From Arctopsyche grandis (lineage: Eukaryota > Arthropoda > Insecta > Trichoptera > Hydropsychidae): a stretch of DNA of 64,000 nt. The notes under the pieces are model-generated. The model worked only from the letters and a program-made list of their open reading frames with translations, was not told where the DNA came from and ran no database searches. The position numbers and the translations under genes are program-made. How positions within the stretch are numbered: position 1 is the first letter of the stretch; each line of letters starts with the position of its first letter. Below, piece by piece: positions 33,382-45,891 of the stretch. The stretch covers positions 6,823,501 through 6,887,500 of the forward strand of contig NC_135362.1 in NCBI RefSeq assembly GCF_051622035.1, in the 5' to 3' direction.

Positions 33382-35895
33382 TTAACTACCGTCATCAACA
33401 ACCATTTTTACAGCATCAGTATCCTCACAGAAAACTAAAACGTTAACCGTTTTCCCCTTATACACCTGCACAGGTGGGTCGATTAAATGGTACATATTGT
33501 TTATAAAAGAATCGATGTGATCGGTGCTCATTTCCTCGCCATCAGGGACCAACTGTATCTTGTAATAAGACTGGATGGCGTCTACGTGTCCGTCGGACGT
33601 TGCCGTCACCTTCACCGTTGAGCTGAACCGAGACTCGGCGCAGTCTTCGTAGACGCAGCCCTCGTCGGAGAGATACGACTTCTCGAATTCGTCCGATGGC
33701 GGGAACGAGTTGTGGGTCACTTGATAGCAATTCATCAGCTCGGCAATTTTGTATCTGGTGCTTTTCGATTTGTTGGCCCAAATTGAACGGATGTGTTTGA
33801 TCTTTTCTATGTCGTCAGTTACGTTCGTGACCGTGTTCGAGTTGTGCTTGGAGAAGACCGGGTGAGTTCCGGTCCGGTGCCAAACGTTCGACTCTATCAA
33901 ACTGTCGATGGATGCGTTCAGATCTATCCGCTTTGACGAAGTCTCGTCTTCTTTACACTGCTGATGGTCCACATCGGTTAAATTTTCGTCGTATACTCTA
34001 TTAAATTCGTTTAAATACTTTGAATTTACTAGTCTGACGTACATCTTTATTCTGTGCGGTACGACCGTTCCATTAGTTTGTAACGAGCCTTCTTGATGTA
34101 AACTGGCCATCGATATAGTCTTAGCGTAGAGGGTACCCATAGGACGTATGAAATTATTGACGATCATTTCATATTTGTCGTTTTCGTTCAACGTCATGTC
34201 GTCGTCGTATACGAACTTGTCAAACTCTATATTATTATATTCGGCGAGTTTTTCCAACAACGACCCGACTGCCGCATTGGTGTACGTCAGTTTTGCGATT
34301 CCTCTCACCAACAACAACATACCGACTATAGGAATCGGCGTATTATCCAAAACCGAAATATGCTCGAACAAATAATATAACTGCATTAAATGAAGACACG
34401 AGAAACTAACAGTAGTGATCATATTATTAACGTATTCGGTATCGTTCAAAATCCGTACAATATCTCCGTGAACCGGAAAATCCACACCGCTTTGGTAGTT
34501 TTGGTACACCATGTAAATGATTCCTCTCACCCATACTATATCGACGGATATATCTTGGTCGCGGCGACAATCCAAAGCCGACACGGTGTGGAAGATTGCC
34601 GCGTCCCAAGCGGTGCATCGCTCGGCACTCCTCGGATCGCTCGTTATAGACACACCTTCGCACAAGATCAGATCGAACCACATGGCGTAAGCGTCCACCT
34701 TACAGTCCTGCCGAGCGGTCAGTCGGATCGTTTGCTCCAGCGTGCTCCCCAGAACGCTCCTGATCGAGTCCGGGTCTTGGAAGTCGAATCGGACGATTTC
34801 GACGGGCTCCGTCACATACTTGACGTCTTTGATGAGGGTGAGGTCTTCCGTGTCGTACGGCTCGTCGACGTCGCGGAATATATTGATGTTGTTGAACTTC
34901 AAAAGTGTGAACAGTCGATTCTCCTCGGTGCGGACCACCCGGAACTTCTTGGCTAGCGTTATGCTTTCCACCCCGCAGATGTACACCACGGCGGCCTTCG
35001 GTACTATCTTTCCTTTGGGAATGAGGAGACGGTCCCACGCGTCCAGGATGCTCTCCAGCGCGTTCTCCCCGAAGAGTCCGGCGTCGAATATCTCAGTGAC
35101 GACGGCCGAGAATCTGCGCCGGTCGTCGTCGTCGTCCACCTCCAGGTTGGTCGACAGGTCTTTGCGGACCACAATGTTGTCGAAGCAGTTGAGGTCGACG
35201 GCCTCGCCGGCCACCCTGGTGAGCGCGTCGTTGGAGTCGCAGGCGATGACAGTGCAGGTGTGGCCGCAGGCGTCCGCCGCGTAGAAGGAGAGCAGTCCAC
35301 TGCCGCAGCCGACGTCCAGCACCACATCGTCCGGCTCGAGGACCGCTTCGATGGCTCGCCTGTAGGAGAGGTTGCGGCGCCGGTCGTTGAGCATGCGAAA
35401 GTGCCAGCGGTCGACGAGCAGGTGTTTGGTGACGTTGACGTACTTCTCGGCCTGCGCGAAGGCCGGGTCGATGCGGAGCGACTTCTGCAGGAATCCGCAG
35501 GCCTCGGCCAGGTGTCCGGCGCGCAGGACGCTGCGGCCCACCTGGTAGAGCACGAAGCTGCCCTCGGGGTAGACGCGCAGCGCGTGGCCGATCACCGCGT
35601 ACAGCTCGTCGTGGCGGTTCGTCTCGAGCAGGAAGTGCGCCAGCTCGGACATGGTGAGCGCGAACTCCGACTCGAGCTTGTCGATGGTGTCCTTGCCGAC
35701 GGAGCCCACGGCCGTCAGGTGGACGAACGCCGACACGTACATCTCGAACGCCTCCTCCCACGAGCCGACCTCCGCGTGCTTCCGCGCCGTCTCTAGGATC
35801 GCCACGGGATGGCAGTGGCGAGACACCATCACGCTCTCCGACTCCATGGCGCCGACTGACACCGCCGACTGACTGACAGACGTCAAAAACGGCAC
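33382..35895 (-). CDS. PRMT9: Protein arginine methyltransferase 9 (PRMT9), intronless
   Basis: A single 2,514-bp frame encodes 837 residues (human PRMT9 about 845). TPR-like repeats occupy about 30-170 (FLQKSLRIDPAFAQAEKYVN). Next comes LVDRWHFRMLNDRRRNLSYR, matching the human [20 protein letters not shown]. Then SAM-binding motif I VLDVGCGSGLLSFYAADACG, acidic residue AC-D, and the substrate/double-E loop VVTEIFDAGLFGE. The second methyltransferase-like half follows to the C-terminus. PRMT9 makes symmetric dimethylarginine on the splicing factor SF3B2 in other animals. The 5' third is strongly GC-rich and the 3' half AT-rich. An in-frame ATG at 35847 is an alternative start. Absence of introns, unlike its neighbours, suggests intron loss or an old retrocopy. 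Confidence 0.95.
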   Translation of the reverse strand: MPFLTSVSQSAVSVGAMESESVMVSRHCHPVAILETARKHAEVGSWEEAFEMYVSAFVHLTAVGSVGKDTIDKLESEFALTMSELAHFLLETNRHDELYAVIGHALRVYPEGSFVLYQVGRSVLRAGHLAEACGFLQKSLRIDPAFAQAEKYVNVTKHLLVDRWHFRMLNDRRRNLSYRRAIEAVLEPDDVVLDVGCGSGLLSFYAADACGHTCTVIACDSNDALTRVAGEAVDLNCFDNIVVRKDLSTNLEVDDDDDRRRFSAVVTEIFDAGLFGENALESILDAWDRLLIPKGKIVPKAAVVYICGVESITLAKKFRVVRTEENRLFTLLKFNNINIFRDVDEPYDTEDLTLIKDVKYVTEPVEIVRFDFQDPDSIRSVLGSTLEQTIRLTARQDCKVDAYAMWFDLILCEGVSITSDPRSAERCTAWDAAIFHTVSALDCRRDQDISVDIVWVRGIIYMVYQNYQSGVDFPVHGDIVRILNDTEYVNNMITTVSFSCLHLMQLYYLFEHISVLDNTPIPIVGMLLLVRGIAKLTYTNAAVGSLLEKLAEYNNIEFDKFVYDDDMTLNENDKYEMIVNNFIRPMGTLYAKTISMASLHQEGSLQTNGTVVPHRIKMYVRLVNSKYLNEFNRVYDENLTDVDHQQCKEDETSSKRIDLNASIDSLIESNVWHRTGTHPVFSKHNSNTVTNVTDDIEKIKHIRSIWANKSKSTRYKIAELMNCYQVTHNSFPPSDEFEKSYLSDEGCVYEDCAESRFSSTVKVTATSDGHVDAIQSYYKIQLVPDGEEMSTDHIDSFINNMYHLIDPPVQVYKGKTVNVLVFCEDTDAVKMVVDDGS

Positions 35896-35982
35896 GTGGC
35901 TCGGTCTCTCCCCTCCCTTCGATTGTGGCCAACACGGCGCGTTTCGCGGCCACTGTTATTTTCATCAGCTGGCAATTGGAGG

Positions 35983-36035
35983 GTTCGGTGATTACTAGTC
36001 AAATGTGAACCGGTCGCTCTAGATCGGTCACACGC
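35983..36035. mobile_element. Truncated family B foldback end next to the PRMT9 promoter
   Basis: GGTTCGGTGATTACTAGTCA and CGGTCGCTCTAGATCGGTCA match the first 50 bases of the element at 9702. The rest is lost. It lies under 100 bp upstream of the PRMT9 start codon, so it may sit in the leader or promoter. Confidence 0.75.
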
Positions 36036-36095
36036 ATAGATGTGTAAGATCGCCAATTTAGTAGTCGGCGGTCATCAGTGTATACTGAAAAGGGT

Positions 36096-36248
36096 TCGGT
36101 GATTATTGGTCACAAAGCGCTCCCCCAAAAGTCACTAAAATCTCTATAACGGAACATCTGGCAGCCGAAAAGTCCATCATACTAACGAAAACTCGAGTTC
36201 CAAATATTTCGCATTCGCGGTTTTCATAGCAAAAATTGTCTTTGTGAC
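36096..36248. mobile_element. Foldback MITE family A, reverse orientation, cut at its end
   Basis: GGTTCGGTGATTATTGGTCA, TCTCTATAACGGAACATCTG and GCAAAAATTGTCTTTGTGAC match the family. The terminal ATAATCTAATTACC is missing where the solo LTR at 36249 begins. Confidence 0.8.
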
Positions 36249-36718
36249 TGTAAGACAGGGAAGGTATGTTGACCGTATCCCGGTCTAACGAAACACGTGT
36301 TGTGTAGTTTGAAAGAGGATATTTATTTTCGTTCAATTGGTACAATGGTTATCGTATGTACGGAGAGGTCTCTTCGGAGAAGTGATCTGTTTGAACTACA
36401 GAGGCTCACTCTGCCGGTGGAGGTTGCTGCGTTGCTTTATAAACGTTTTGGGTTGAAGTGTGTCGTGTGCACATCTTTTGTTCTTGGTACTCGCGCTGCC
36501 CTAGTTATGCTGCGAGCGTGGTTTTATGGGTTCATACGCCTGGACGTAGTTCGTGGTTTTTATGGGTTCAGTGAGTTCTTCCTTTGTTTCCAAGACACGT
36601 GTATAGAAACACGTGTCGACCTTTTGACGAGGCGAGCGTGTGCCATGCGTTAATGACTTTCCTGGATATGTGTCGCAGTGACCTGATGAGATCATTTCAG
36701 TTGTACTATATGCCTACA
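36249..36718 (+). mobile_element. Solo LTR fossil (TGTAAG...CCTACA)
   Basis: It starts TGTAAGACAGGGAAGGTATG and ends TATATGCCTACA. TTGACCGTATCCCGGTCTAA near its start is shared with the LTR-like region at 21588. The TG...CA ends and TGTA/TACA inverted termini are usual for LTR elements. No internal region or second LTR is present. A target duplication was not evident. Confidence 0.6.
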
Positions 36719-37565
36719 GATGTATAATACATAGATCCACCCTCACTCTTTAAGGTCTATTCATACCTAGTCAGCAGGTATCCGGCCGTACGAAAAGTAT
36801 TCTTTGGTACATTTTGTATGGGTATATTCATACCAACCGTCACGTTTACGCCACGGCAGGCTTACAGCAGTACCCGACGTTTCCTGTTCATACCTTACAA
36901 CAATATCCGTCAACGTATCGTATCCGTTTTTTTGGCCATCGTGGAAATATACACGCGAATTACGTGCCATGAGGCTACCGCTTTGCTGTTTTGGACCAAT
37001 TATCGATAGTGACAGTTGACAGCTGTTCAATCTTTCGATATGGTTTTAGCGCAAATATTTAAAAAAAATTTGTCCATCATCCACAAGCTCCTTATACAGT
37101 GTCCAAAACTCTCCTTCGGTTTTTCTATTTTTTAACATGGGATGCACATCAAAACGCCTCCGTGCTTTTTTATTGCCTTCTTGAGCTTCTTCTTCCAACA
37201 AAAACGCGATTATACATCATTTTTCGTTCGATAAACGCCGAAACATTTTTGCTGACTTGTATTCTGACGCGTAACTACGAATGCACGTGTATGCATTCAT
37301 ATTGTAAGTACTCGAAAATACGACGTAAGCGATATTGCACCGTATCGTCATGGCCTGTAATGTATAAGTAAGCCGATTTTGCCTTGCACTCGATCAAAGT
37401 GATGTAAGCGTGACGTGACCGCGATGTGTAGGTAGATATGAATAGAAATGTAATAAAATAACATATTTTAAACGCAGTCGTGCAGTGCTATTAAGTATGA
37501 ACAGACCTTTATACTGGTCTCCCTTTACATACATGGCGCATGCACACTTTCTCTCAGTAGGTAGT
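36714..37565. mobile_element. CATAGAT-family MITE interrupted by a Harbinger element
   Basis: ATGTATAATACATAGATCCA with CCCTCACTC before 36753, and ATACTGGTCTCCC after 37511, rejoin to match the MITE at 24248 (CCCTCACGCTCTATGCCGGTCTCCC). The remainder continues to CTCTCAGTAG, where a hAT-like end begins. This shows the Harbinger insertion site directly. Confidence 0.7.
36753..37508 (-). mobile_element. PIF/Harbinger element, second copy, TTA target duplication
   Basis: AGGTCTATTCATACC to AAGTATGAACAGACCT with TTA on both sides. The same truncated transposase N-terminus is present on the minus strand, here broken. It is 756 bp, slightly shorter than the 16167 copy, and clearly the same deletion derivative, so this form has itself multiplied. 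Confidence 0.87.
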
Positions 37566-37660
37566 AGGGTTTCTATATACCCGGACTATTTCAATTCCCG
37601 GGATACGGGACGGAACCCGGAATCATTCCCGGGATTCCCGGGATCCCGAGACACGTGTAA
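37566..37660. mobile_element. One end of a hAT-like element with CCCGGG subterminal palindromes
   Basis: TAGGGTTTCTATATACCCGG is followed by ATTCCCGGGATACGGGACGG and TTCCCGGGATTCCCGGGATC. The TAGRGKTT-type start and the palindrome cluster mirror the intact hAT at 28649 with a different hexamer. The other end was not found. Confidence 0.45.
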
Positions 37661-38306
37661 AAAACATTTTTTATTAATAAAAAAAATATCTATAATAAAT
37701 ACTGATATGAACCTTGTAAAAAATGGCAACAAATTAAATGGCCAGCATTTTAGTCAATTTCGGTAAGTATATAAATTAATTTTCGGCCAGGATTTTATTA
37801 CAAAATGGTCAGTTTTATAAATATCAGGATAAATAACAAATGGATGGTATAAAAATCTTATGTACATGTGATAAGTACATACATTTTTTTTTCAACATTT
37901 CCTTACATTTGAAAAATATCTTTTATTAACATTAGGCAATTTGAGTATAGAATGTAATATTAAAATTGTTGAATATTGTTCAGACAGTTCCAAAATTGAA
38001 TAACTAAGAAAGGCTAAGTTTAGTCATGTTTGTAAAACTTTAAGTACATAATAGTGCATTTTTTTTCAAGAATTTTTGTATTTATATTTTATTGTAGATT
38101 GCCTTAATTCTAAGTATATTTTATTTGAAAGTAGTAATCAATTAAATTTTATTTATTAAAGAAAAATGGTCATGAAATAAATTTGTCATTTATTACAAAA
38201 ATTTCGTTGTGATAAATTCACATCGTTTGATATAAATCTTTATTACATTCATAAACAAAAATAAATTAAATATAACATTAAAACACAATTTTTTTTTTTT
38301 GATAAT

Positions 38307-41300
38307 TCAATTAACTTCCATTTCTTGCTTATCGAAGGAAGACGGTGTAACAGATCGACATTTCTGAAATTAAATGTAGTCGAATATTAAAATTTTTGTA
38401 CATATGTACATATTATACTTTTATTTGTCTTTTTATTAAATGTTGTTTACCTCTCTGTAGTCACTTTCAGCTAATACAACTCCTTCTCTCGCACAAATTC
38501 CGTGAACGGATTGTTCTTCATCATGTATCAACTTATAAACGTCGGAACTCTTCAAGTGGTCTAATGTCACCGGCGGTTTTGCATATTTCATAAAATTAAC
38601 TCTAAAATAAGCATACTATCTATTAACAAAATTGCATTTTTCATTAGACTAAAATTAAAATTTCATTTAAAAATTCGACCTCAAAAGTTTTGCAAATCTT
38701 TACAATTTGTTTGTATAATAGAAACTATTAATCACACTTTCTTTTTATTTACAGAATGATTTAAACTATGAATACACATACATACATATATTATTAATAT
38801 TTAACCAATGACGTACAATGTGCATATCTCTGTTCACTTACCGACTACCTTTTATAACGGGAACCATATGGCAATTAGATTCTCTGAAAATACCCAATTT
38901 ATTCATATACATACTTTGTACTAATATTTAATGGGTGCATTTTTTTAAAATAATTTTGGGATATTTTACAACATACAATGATTTTACCTATAAATTCGAG
39001 TATACTGTTGTTTACTCCATGGCCATATAGCGTTCCAGTGTTGAATCTTTGTATAGCATAATTATCAAAATAATACGGGATTAGTTACAAAGTTGAGTAG
39101 TGATAAACATACATAGAACAGAAAATTTTAAACACAATAATTAATAATCTAATTTTACCTTTTCTTGAGTTATTTACAAAACGTTTATTTGCATTAACTG
39201 TGGACTGATAAGATTAGCTATATTTGTATGCAAGAAATAAACATAAGTTAATCGAAATAAATAAACAACCTTTCATTTACTATTTAAGTATGACTTACAA
39301 AATACATATAACAATTACAAAAGAAATGAAGTCGAATTTTTATAATGAATCATATATCTATATATATATATATAAACTAAATAATATATATATTTATAAT
39401 TAAAATACTCAAATAAAATTATATTTTATAAAAAAATATTAATTTTATTTCAAATCAATGAATAATTTATTCAATGGAATGTATTTTAAATGTGAAATAA
39501 AAATGAATTGTGATACCTTTCATCGTATGGAGGGTAGATGTATTCGATATGATTCCTAAAATGAAATTTAAGTTTAGAAACATATTATAGATAGTCTGCA
39601 TTCATTCATATATTTTTGTAGAGAAAGTACTAGAATCTAAAAAACTCAGTTAAAAAAAAAATGTACACAGGCTTTGAATAATACTAATGTATAGTATGAA
39701 AATGTTTAAAAATAACACAATTTTTAAATCTACATATGTTGATATCAGGTTGAGCTTATGTTCATACTAAATACTGCACCTTTTTATTTGATTATATTGA
39801 ATATCTTTTATGAGACGCATAAATTATTTACGAAATGTGAACTGAAATTTATTACAGTACATACATATGTACATATGTACAATAATTGTATATTTTGTAT
39901 ATACCCCAAAGCTTTCCCCATGATGACTTCGGCTTGTCCGCTCATTGTTTCTGCTATAAAAGCATCAGAGAATGCATCGCGTGGACCTCTCCAGCGACGT
40001 CCACCCGGAAGGACTATCGGCCTCTCTTGAGGGGTCAGTGGACCAAATGCCGGTCGTGGTCTTCCGACTCTTCCACTAGGCCGCTGCTTCACTTGACGCA
40101 TTACATGCTCCTCGGTCAATTCATCAATTAAATCCTATATTACAAATGAACTGATTGTTTATTTACAATGTGTGTATTTTACTATCTTTGCATACATATA
40201 TACATATATTGTAATTTTATCATTCCACAGTTTATAATATTATTAAATGCAGATATATTTATTTTTAGAAAGCGAACCTTTCGCAATTTATGTATACTCT
40301 GTCCTTCTACAACTTTTCCATTTTGTTCCATTTGCATTTCATTAGTTTCTTGGTTTATTTCTTCATATTTTTCCATTACTCCATTTTGAACTGTAGTCGA
40401 TTCATAGTTATTATTTTCACCATTTTCAACGATGCCTTCGTTAGTTGTGCTGTCATCGTATTCAATTTGATCAACATCAGTTGATGACACAGCTTCATCT
40501 GCAACTTAAACATATTTTTTCTCAGGATAAAGTTGATCTCCAAAAAACAGTATAATAGAATATATTATTTACCTTCGGCAGATGCTTCACAACCATTTTC
40601 AACATTTTTTTCGACTCGAGTCTCTTCCTGAGATTGAATGCATTCAAATTCCTCCGTTGTTGTTTTAGTAACCATTTGACTTATTTTTTTAGTGACGAGA
40701 TCAAGAGTTTGTTGAATTGTAGCTGGCAACGCAGATAAAGCAATTAACTGTTGTTGAACTTTAGCGAGTTGTTCTTCAACGGTCAAATTTTCATCTGAAA
40801 ACATCCATATTTATATCACTAAAAAAGTTTATAAAAGCAAACTGAATGCAAGAAAATTGATGTTTAATTTACCGTTAGATTCTACAGTGTCACAGACAGT
40901 TTCATGTAACATGGCGCGTTCCATAGTTTCTTCGACAACGCTTTCTTCTTCTTGTTGTTCTTCGATTTGGTTGTCTGTTTCAACTGCAATATTTTCTTCA
41001 ATTACTTCAATTTTTTGTGGGCTAGGTATGGGTATTCCAGTATCTTCCAAATCCGGAAACGAAGAATCAGCCAAGTATTCAGGAGCCTCAAAGTATTGAG
41101 GCACTGGCTCTGGAATTAAAATTGGAACTTCCGGAACTAAAAATAATCCCTGAAAGTAATTAAATAAATATACAGTCTGCTAAAATATAAGTAAAAAAAA
41201 TATGTATATATGTATATATTACTTCTGTGAGAATGCTTGAAGTTTGCTCTGTTGTACTTCCTTTTCTATCTTGTTTCTTAATGTTCACTCTATAAGGCGG

Positions 41301-44300
41301 ATCCTGTAATGAATTTAAGTTGGTTTCAGATTATTGTACCTCCTTTCACCGACAGCGAACAGTTAATGCTTATATTTGCTGCATTTACCAGACCATTTAT
41401 CTACGAATAATGTTGGCAAAATCTCATTGCCAAATTTTTAAAATTGGTTTCAATGAAAACTAATCAATACATTGGCAGTCATTCAATAAAAATCTGAATA
41501 TATAAAAAGAAACGTCTACATAAATCAACATCAGGAACTTACCTGAAACTCTAACCTCTCTGCATCCCTCTTGCAAAACGGAACTGGTCCCTTAGGCTTT
41601 TGCAAAAACGTCGTCCATTTCTTCCTGCCTTCTTGTAATCGTTCAGCCTTGATTCTCAAATTCTCTTCATTCAACGCTTTGAAAACCTCAGAATCCCTCA
41701 AGAAGCCAACTATCGGCACCATATCTTTAACCTCGGTTGTGTTTATCTCATCGTCAGGGCGATTCATATGTGAAGCCAAAACTTTCGTTAGTCTTAAAAC
41801 AGAAAGTATATATGAAATAATCTTAAGGAATTTTAATCTTAAAACAAAGAATTTCAAATTACCCCATGACGTGTTGTTCCCGGCTCATATTGGCATCTCC
41901 GGATATAATTGCAGATATTTCGTTGTCAGTTAATCCAGGTTTACCTAAATCTGAAACAGTCAATGAGAATCCATGTCGTTTCTTATTATGAGTACTATTT
42001 AATAACATACGTGTATTATAAAATTACCTTCTTGTTCGTCGTTTGTAACACTGTCTAAATTGCTTGCAATGTTTAATATTTGCCGATCGTTATTAACGGT
42101 AGCGAAATTTCGTATTGGCTCTGACATTGTTTTTACTTGCAATGGAGCTTCTTCGATAACCGATGATGTTTCGGAATTCGAATACACCATCATCTCTTGA
42201 TTTAACTCGGTCCGTTCCTAAAATTTTAATTATTTTTTCTGATCGTACATTGGAATCTTACATGTAATCGATTATGTTGGATGATTATTATACATATGTA
42301 CATAATAAATTATTAGATATTATTATGCATGATGCGAAAATGTAAGAAAATAAAAAATTTGATCAATAAAACCACTCTAAATTTTCAATAATTACATAAT
42401 ATTGAAAGCAATAATTCTATTTAAAAAAAATGGTATGAAAAAGATAGACCTTTAATATGTTAAATTGTAATGTTTTTCCGGAGCTAAATTCAAAAATAGT
42501 GCAGACAAGTATTGAAAGGTTCACACATTTTGCTCTATTTTATTTTTATATGTAAACTTACTCTATAATTATTAAAAAATATAACAAATTTTCAGTATTT
42601 ATTTACACTTCTGGATTACATACATTTCAATGTAACAAATATCTGGGTCTATAACAGTAATGATAAATATACAACGACTTATACAATATACAACGAAGTA
42701 ATGAATTCATTCATTTCTGAATAAAATATTTTGTTGCATTTGATAGCAATGACGATCGTGAAGTTGCAAGTTAACTTTTGGATCGGTGTTATTTCAAAAC
42801 ACAGCGGAGAGAATTAAAGTAAAAAGCAATAAGCACGGGAAATAAGTCATGATAGAAGCTCGTCGTACTAAAAACGTTATATTCCTAGCAAGTAGATATG
42901 ATAAAAAAGTGATTGTTTAACTATGAATAATGGTAGAGAGTTCATAACGAGTTACCTTTGTTGATGTAAGGACTGTTTTATGCACTCCCTCTTGGCTGTT
43001 TGCAAAACTACGTGAGCTGGCGTAATTATAAGCAGAAGCAGGTATGTCATTGGTAAAATCATTGCCAGAAGCAGGAATAGAACTAAACATTGTATTTGCG
43101 TTGCCAAGGACAGCATTTGTGTTGTTTGTCGCGGTTTCAGAAAGCACGCTGGTACTATTACTATATTCGGAATTTACCATTTCACTATGGGACATGTTAG
43201 TAGTACAAGTGGTAGCTGCGTTAGAGAAGCTTTCCGTGTTAGTAAGCGTTGACTTAATATCAGCTATGTTAGTAATGACTCCTTCAGTGTTTGAAATTAT
43301 GGATTTTGTTGTGTTTTCAGTACTTTCACTATTGTATGGTTGTTTGGCATTGATAGAGACTTTTTCAGCTTCAGCGATTTTAGTTTCTTCCATATTAGAC
43401 GCCATAAGAGACTTTTTCCTTCTGTTAAGAACGACTGATGCGATTTGATCATCGCCTGAACTTTTCATGATGATTCCGCTTTTATTATTGTCGTTAGATT
43501 CGATGCCATCTTTATTGACGGTACGTTCGATTTGAACATCGCCAATTGTGAAAATTGGTCTTCTGACTATAGATAGGTCTTCGTGCTCCTCTGGTTTTGG
43601 AATTTCTTCAACTTTGGGACCCTCTTCTGGACAATCAGATAGTTTTCCTTTGATTTTAATGTCTAATCTGAACATGTACTCATCGGTGTTTGGAGTCTGC
43701 GGTACGCTTGATGAAATTTTTGTGTCCCATCCAGGACTCATTACATTCTCTACGTCTTTAACGATTAATTCCTTATCTTTTGTGGATGTTTCAGATGACA
43801 CATTAACTACTTCAGTGTTTAACTTTGATTCCACTTGTGTAGTTTCAATTGCTTCGCTGCTTTGCATGATCTTTGTATTGATTGCTGTACTATTTTTTTC
43901 ATCGATATCAGCCAACCATTCCAAAGGATCTTTACCATTGACAGTAACATCAACTCCAGTGGCTGTTTGAATATTTCCAATGACTTCTTTTAGCACTTGT
44001 TCTGTATGACAACTTTGTGACATTTCACTCTTTACTTCTTTTAGCTCGGAGGCATGCTTTTCATCCTTAATTTTTATTTCTTCTTTCTTACTAGACACTT
44101 TTGTTTCATTTTGTTCCCTAACGCTTAGCACTTTCTCTTGTGTTTTTGACAAACACATACAAACAGGACTGCAGGATCTGGAACACTTAGGTGAGTCTTC
44201 ATTTGTGATCATTTGGGTCAAAGCTACCATTACGTCTGTCAAATGTATGAAAAATGTCTTCAATAGTAGATCGGTTTGGGATTTTGTTTGTAATTTGACT

Positions 44301-45620
44301 GCCTCACACGGCACGGAGAAACATTTGTGTTTCATATTTTTTGATAATGCTTTGAAAGCGTCAACCGTTCCCATGTTAGAGCCTTCGAAGGACTGGATTC
44401 CATTGATTTTGGCTTGTTGAGATAAAGTGTTAGCAGCTTTAATGGCTTCCACCTTCACATCTTCTAAGGACACCTCTTTTGATTGATCGTATATTTCGTT
44501 TATAGTCTTCTTTTCTTCAATTTTCGTAGATTGAACTTCGCTAAGCACAGCCTCCTTTTTTACTACAGAGCTTTCGGTTAATTTTGATTCGCTTATTGAT
44601 TTGTTTTCTTCGGTTGTGATAGTTTGAGATTCCTCTTTTATTGAGTTTTCAACCGATGCAGATTTTTTTTCCACATTGTTAATATTTAATCCGGGATTGC
44701 TAAGTTCACATGCACCATTTGTAGAACAATTTGTTTCCACTGTTTCAACAGAATTATGTTCAATAATACCATTTTGTACAATTTCAACAGATTTTATCAT
44801 ATTTTCATCAACAATTTCCTTTGCAGATTGTTCTATTTCTTTAATATCAATGTTTTCACTTTGTTGAATGCACATGGTGTTAGTACTTTCTTTTATAGAC
44901 ATGTTTGTTTGCTTGGAGGAAAACTCCTTCCATTCTTTCTGTTTGATAGTTTGGAAATCTTTGGAAAAAATCAACGGATTCTCTAATGGGGTTATGTCGG
45001 AAAAAGTTTTACTGGAGAATGGTTTATAAAGAGTGGGAGTTTTAGTACCATGGTCGGGTACCTGATTGATATCATTGGTGAGTGTAGAAGGTTCTGATAA
45101 TAAAAGGGGCTCAGGTGCAAAGTCATTTGTTGGTAGTTCAGTAAGGTTGCTCGTATTTCTGAAAATCATACCAAGCCGTTTAGATATAGCCTAATTATTA
45201 AAATTTTGATTCAGTGAAACTACAAGAAGGTAAACATACAATCATTCATCAATACTCAATTGTATGTACCTGAATACTGTAGCAATAAAATCATTTCCTG
45301 CATATAAAATAACTTCGTGCGCCTCGTCATGACTCAAACACGACGTGTCGATGCCATTTATCTTGGCTAGTATATCGTGCTCTCTCAAACCCATTTGCTC
45401 TGCTATACTCCCTTCTGATACCTATAATAGAAATAGATCACAATTTCATTTTTGAACTTTTATTGAAAATTTTTATTAGAAATATGTAACATTTTTATAT
45501 TTGCTATGATTTATTACTCACCTTGACTACAGTTAATGGCATATTACAATCATTACCACCAGTTAGTCGAAACCCCCATGGAGTGTTGTCAAATTTCGAA
45601 AATTTCAACTCTAAAGCCAT
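38307..45620 (-). CDS. Large PDZ-domain protein, Zasp (Z-band) family, 16 exons
   Basis: Exons (minus): 45620-45522, 45421-45270, 45158-42956, 42217-42028, 41944-41863, 41792-41543, 41303-41223, 41149-40873, 40794-40573, 40498-40278, 40134-39905, 39555-39517, 39046-38988, 38881-38849, 38599-38451, 38363-38307. They join in phase to 1,447 residues. Residues 1-85 are a PDZ domain starting MALELKFSKFDNTPWGFRLT, with WGFRL as the carboxylate-binding loop, typical of Zasp/Enigma proteins that bind alpha-actinin. A 734-codon exon then encodes a Ser/Thr/Glu-rich disordered region. Later exons hold EEQLAKVQQQLIALSALPAT, like the helical segment of Zasp proteins, and YPPYDERFNTGTLYG, possibly ZM-like. 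No LIM domain is visible. I favour a Zasp66/67-type muscle Z-disc protein. Exons 12-14 are small and the exon 13 acceptor is weak. Confidence 0.8.
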
Positions 45621-45642
45621 CGCAAATTATATTTGCGTTCTA

Positions 45643-45890
45643 CGTTAATGTTAACTAAATTGTAAAAATAAACTGTATTAATCATTTTTGCATTTTAATT
45701 AATTGTCTTATCTATACACAGTAGATTCCTGTTAAATGGAACACATTGAGGCTGACCCAATTTTGCGAAAGTCTAACAAAATAATTTAATAGTTACATAA
45801 AATAATAGCCCATTTACCGGAATCTTCTGTGTATTCTAAATAAAGTATAAGGTGTACTTGTACTTATACTTATACTTATACTTATACTTG
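45643..45890. other. Upstream region of the PDZ gene
   Basis: AT-rich, with a TTATAC/TTGTAC hexamer run at 45854-45893. No leader exon could be placed. Confidence 0.4.
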
Positions 45891-45891
45891 T

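Noticed and set aside
34390-35965. Large open frames opposite to and overlapping PRMT9
   Set aside because: Shadow frames caused by the GC-rich, low-stop coding sequence. Only the 837-codon frame has PRMT9 motifs.
43044-44986. Plus-strand hydrophobic frames opposite the PDZ gene
   Set aside because: Antisense of the acidic, Ser-rich exon 3. Phe/Leu/Ser-rich strings are what such DNA gives in reverse, without splice sites or families.
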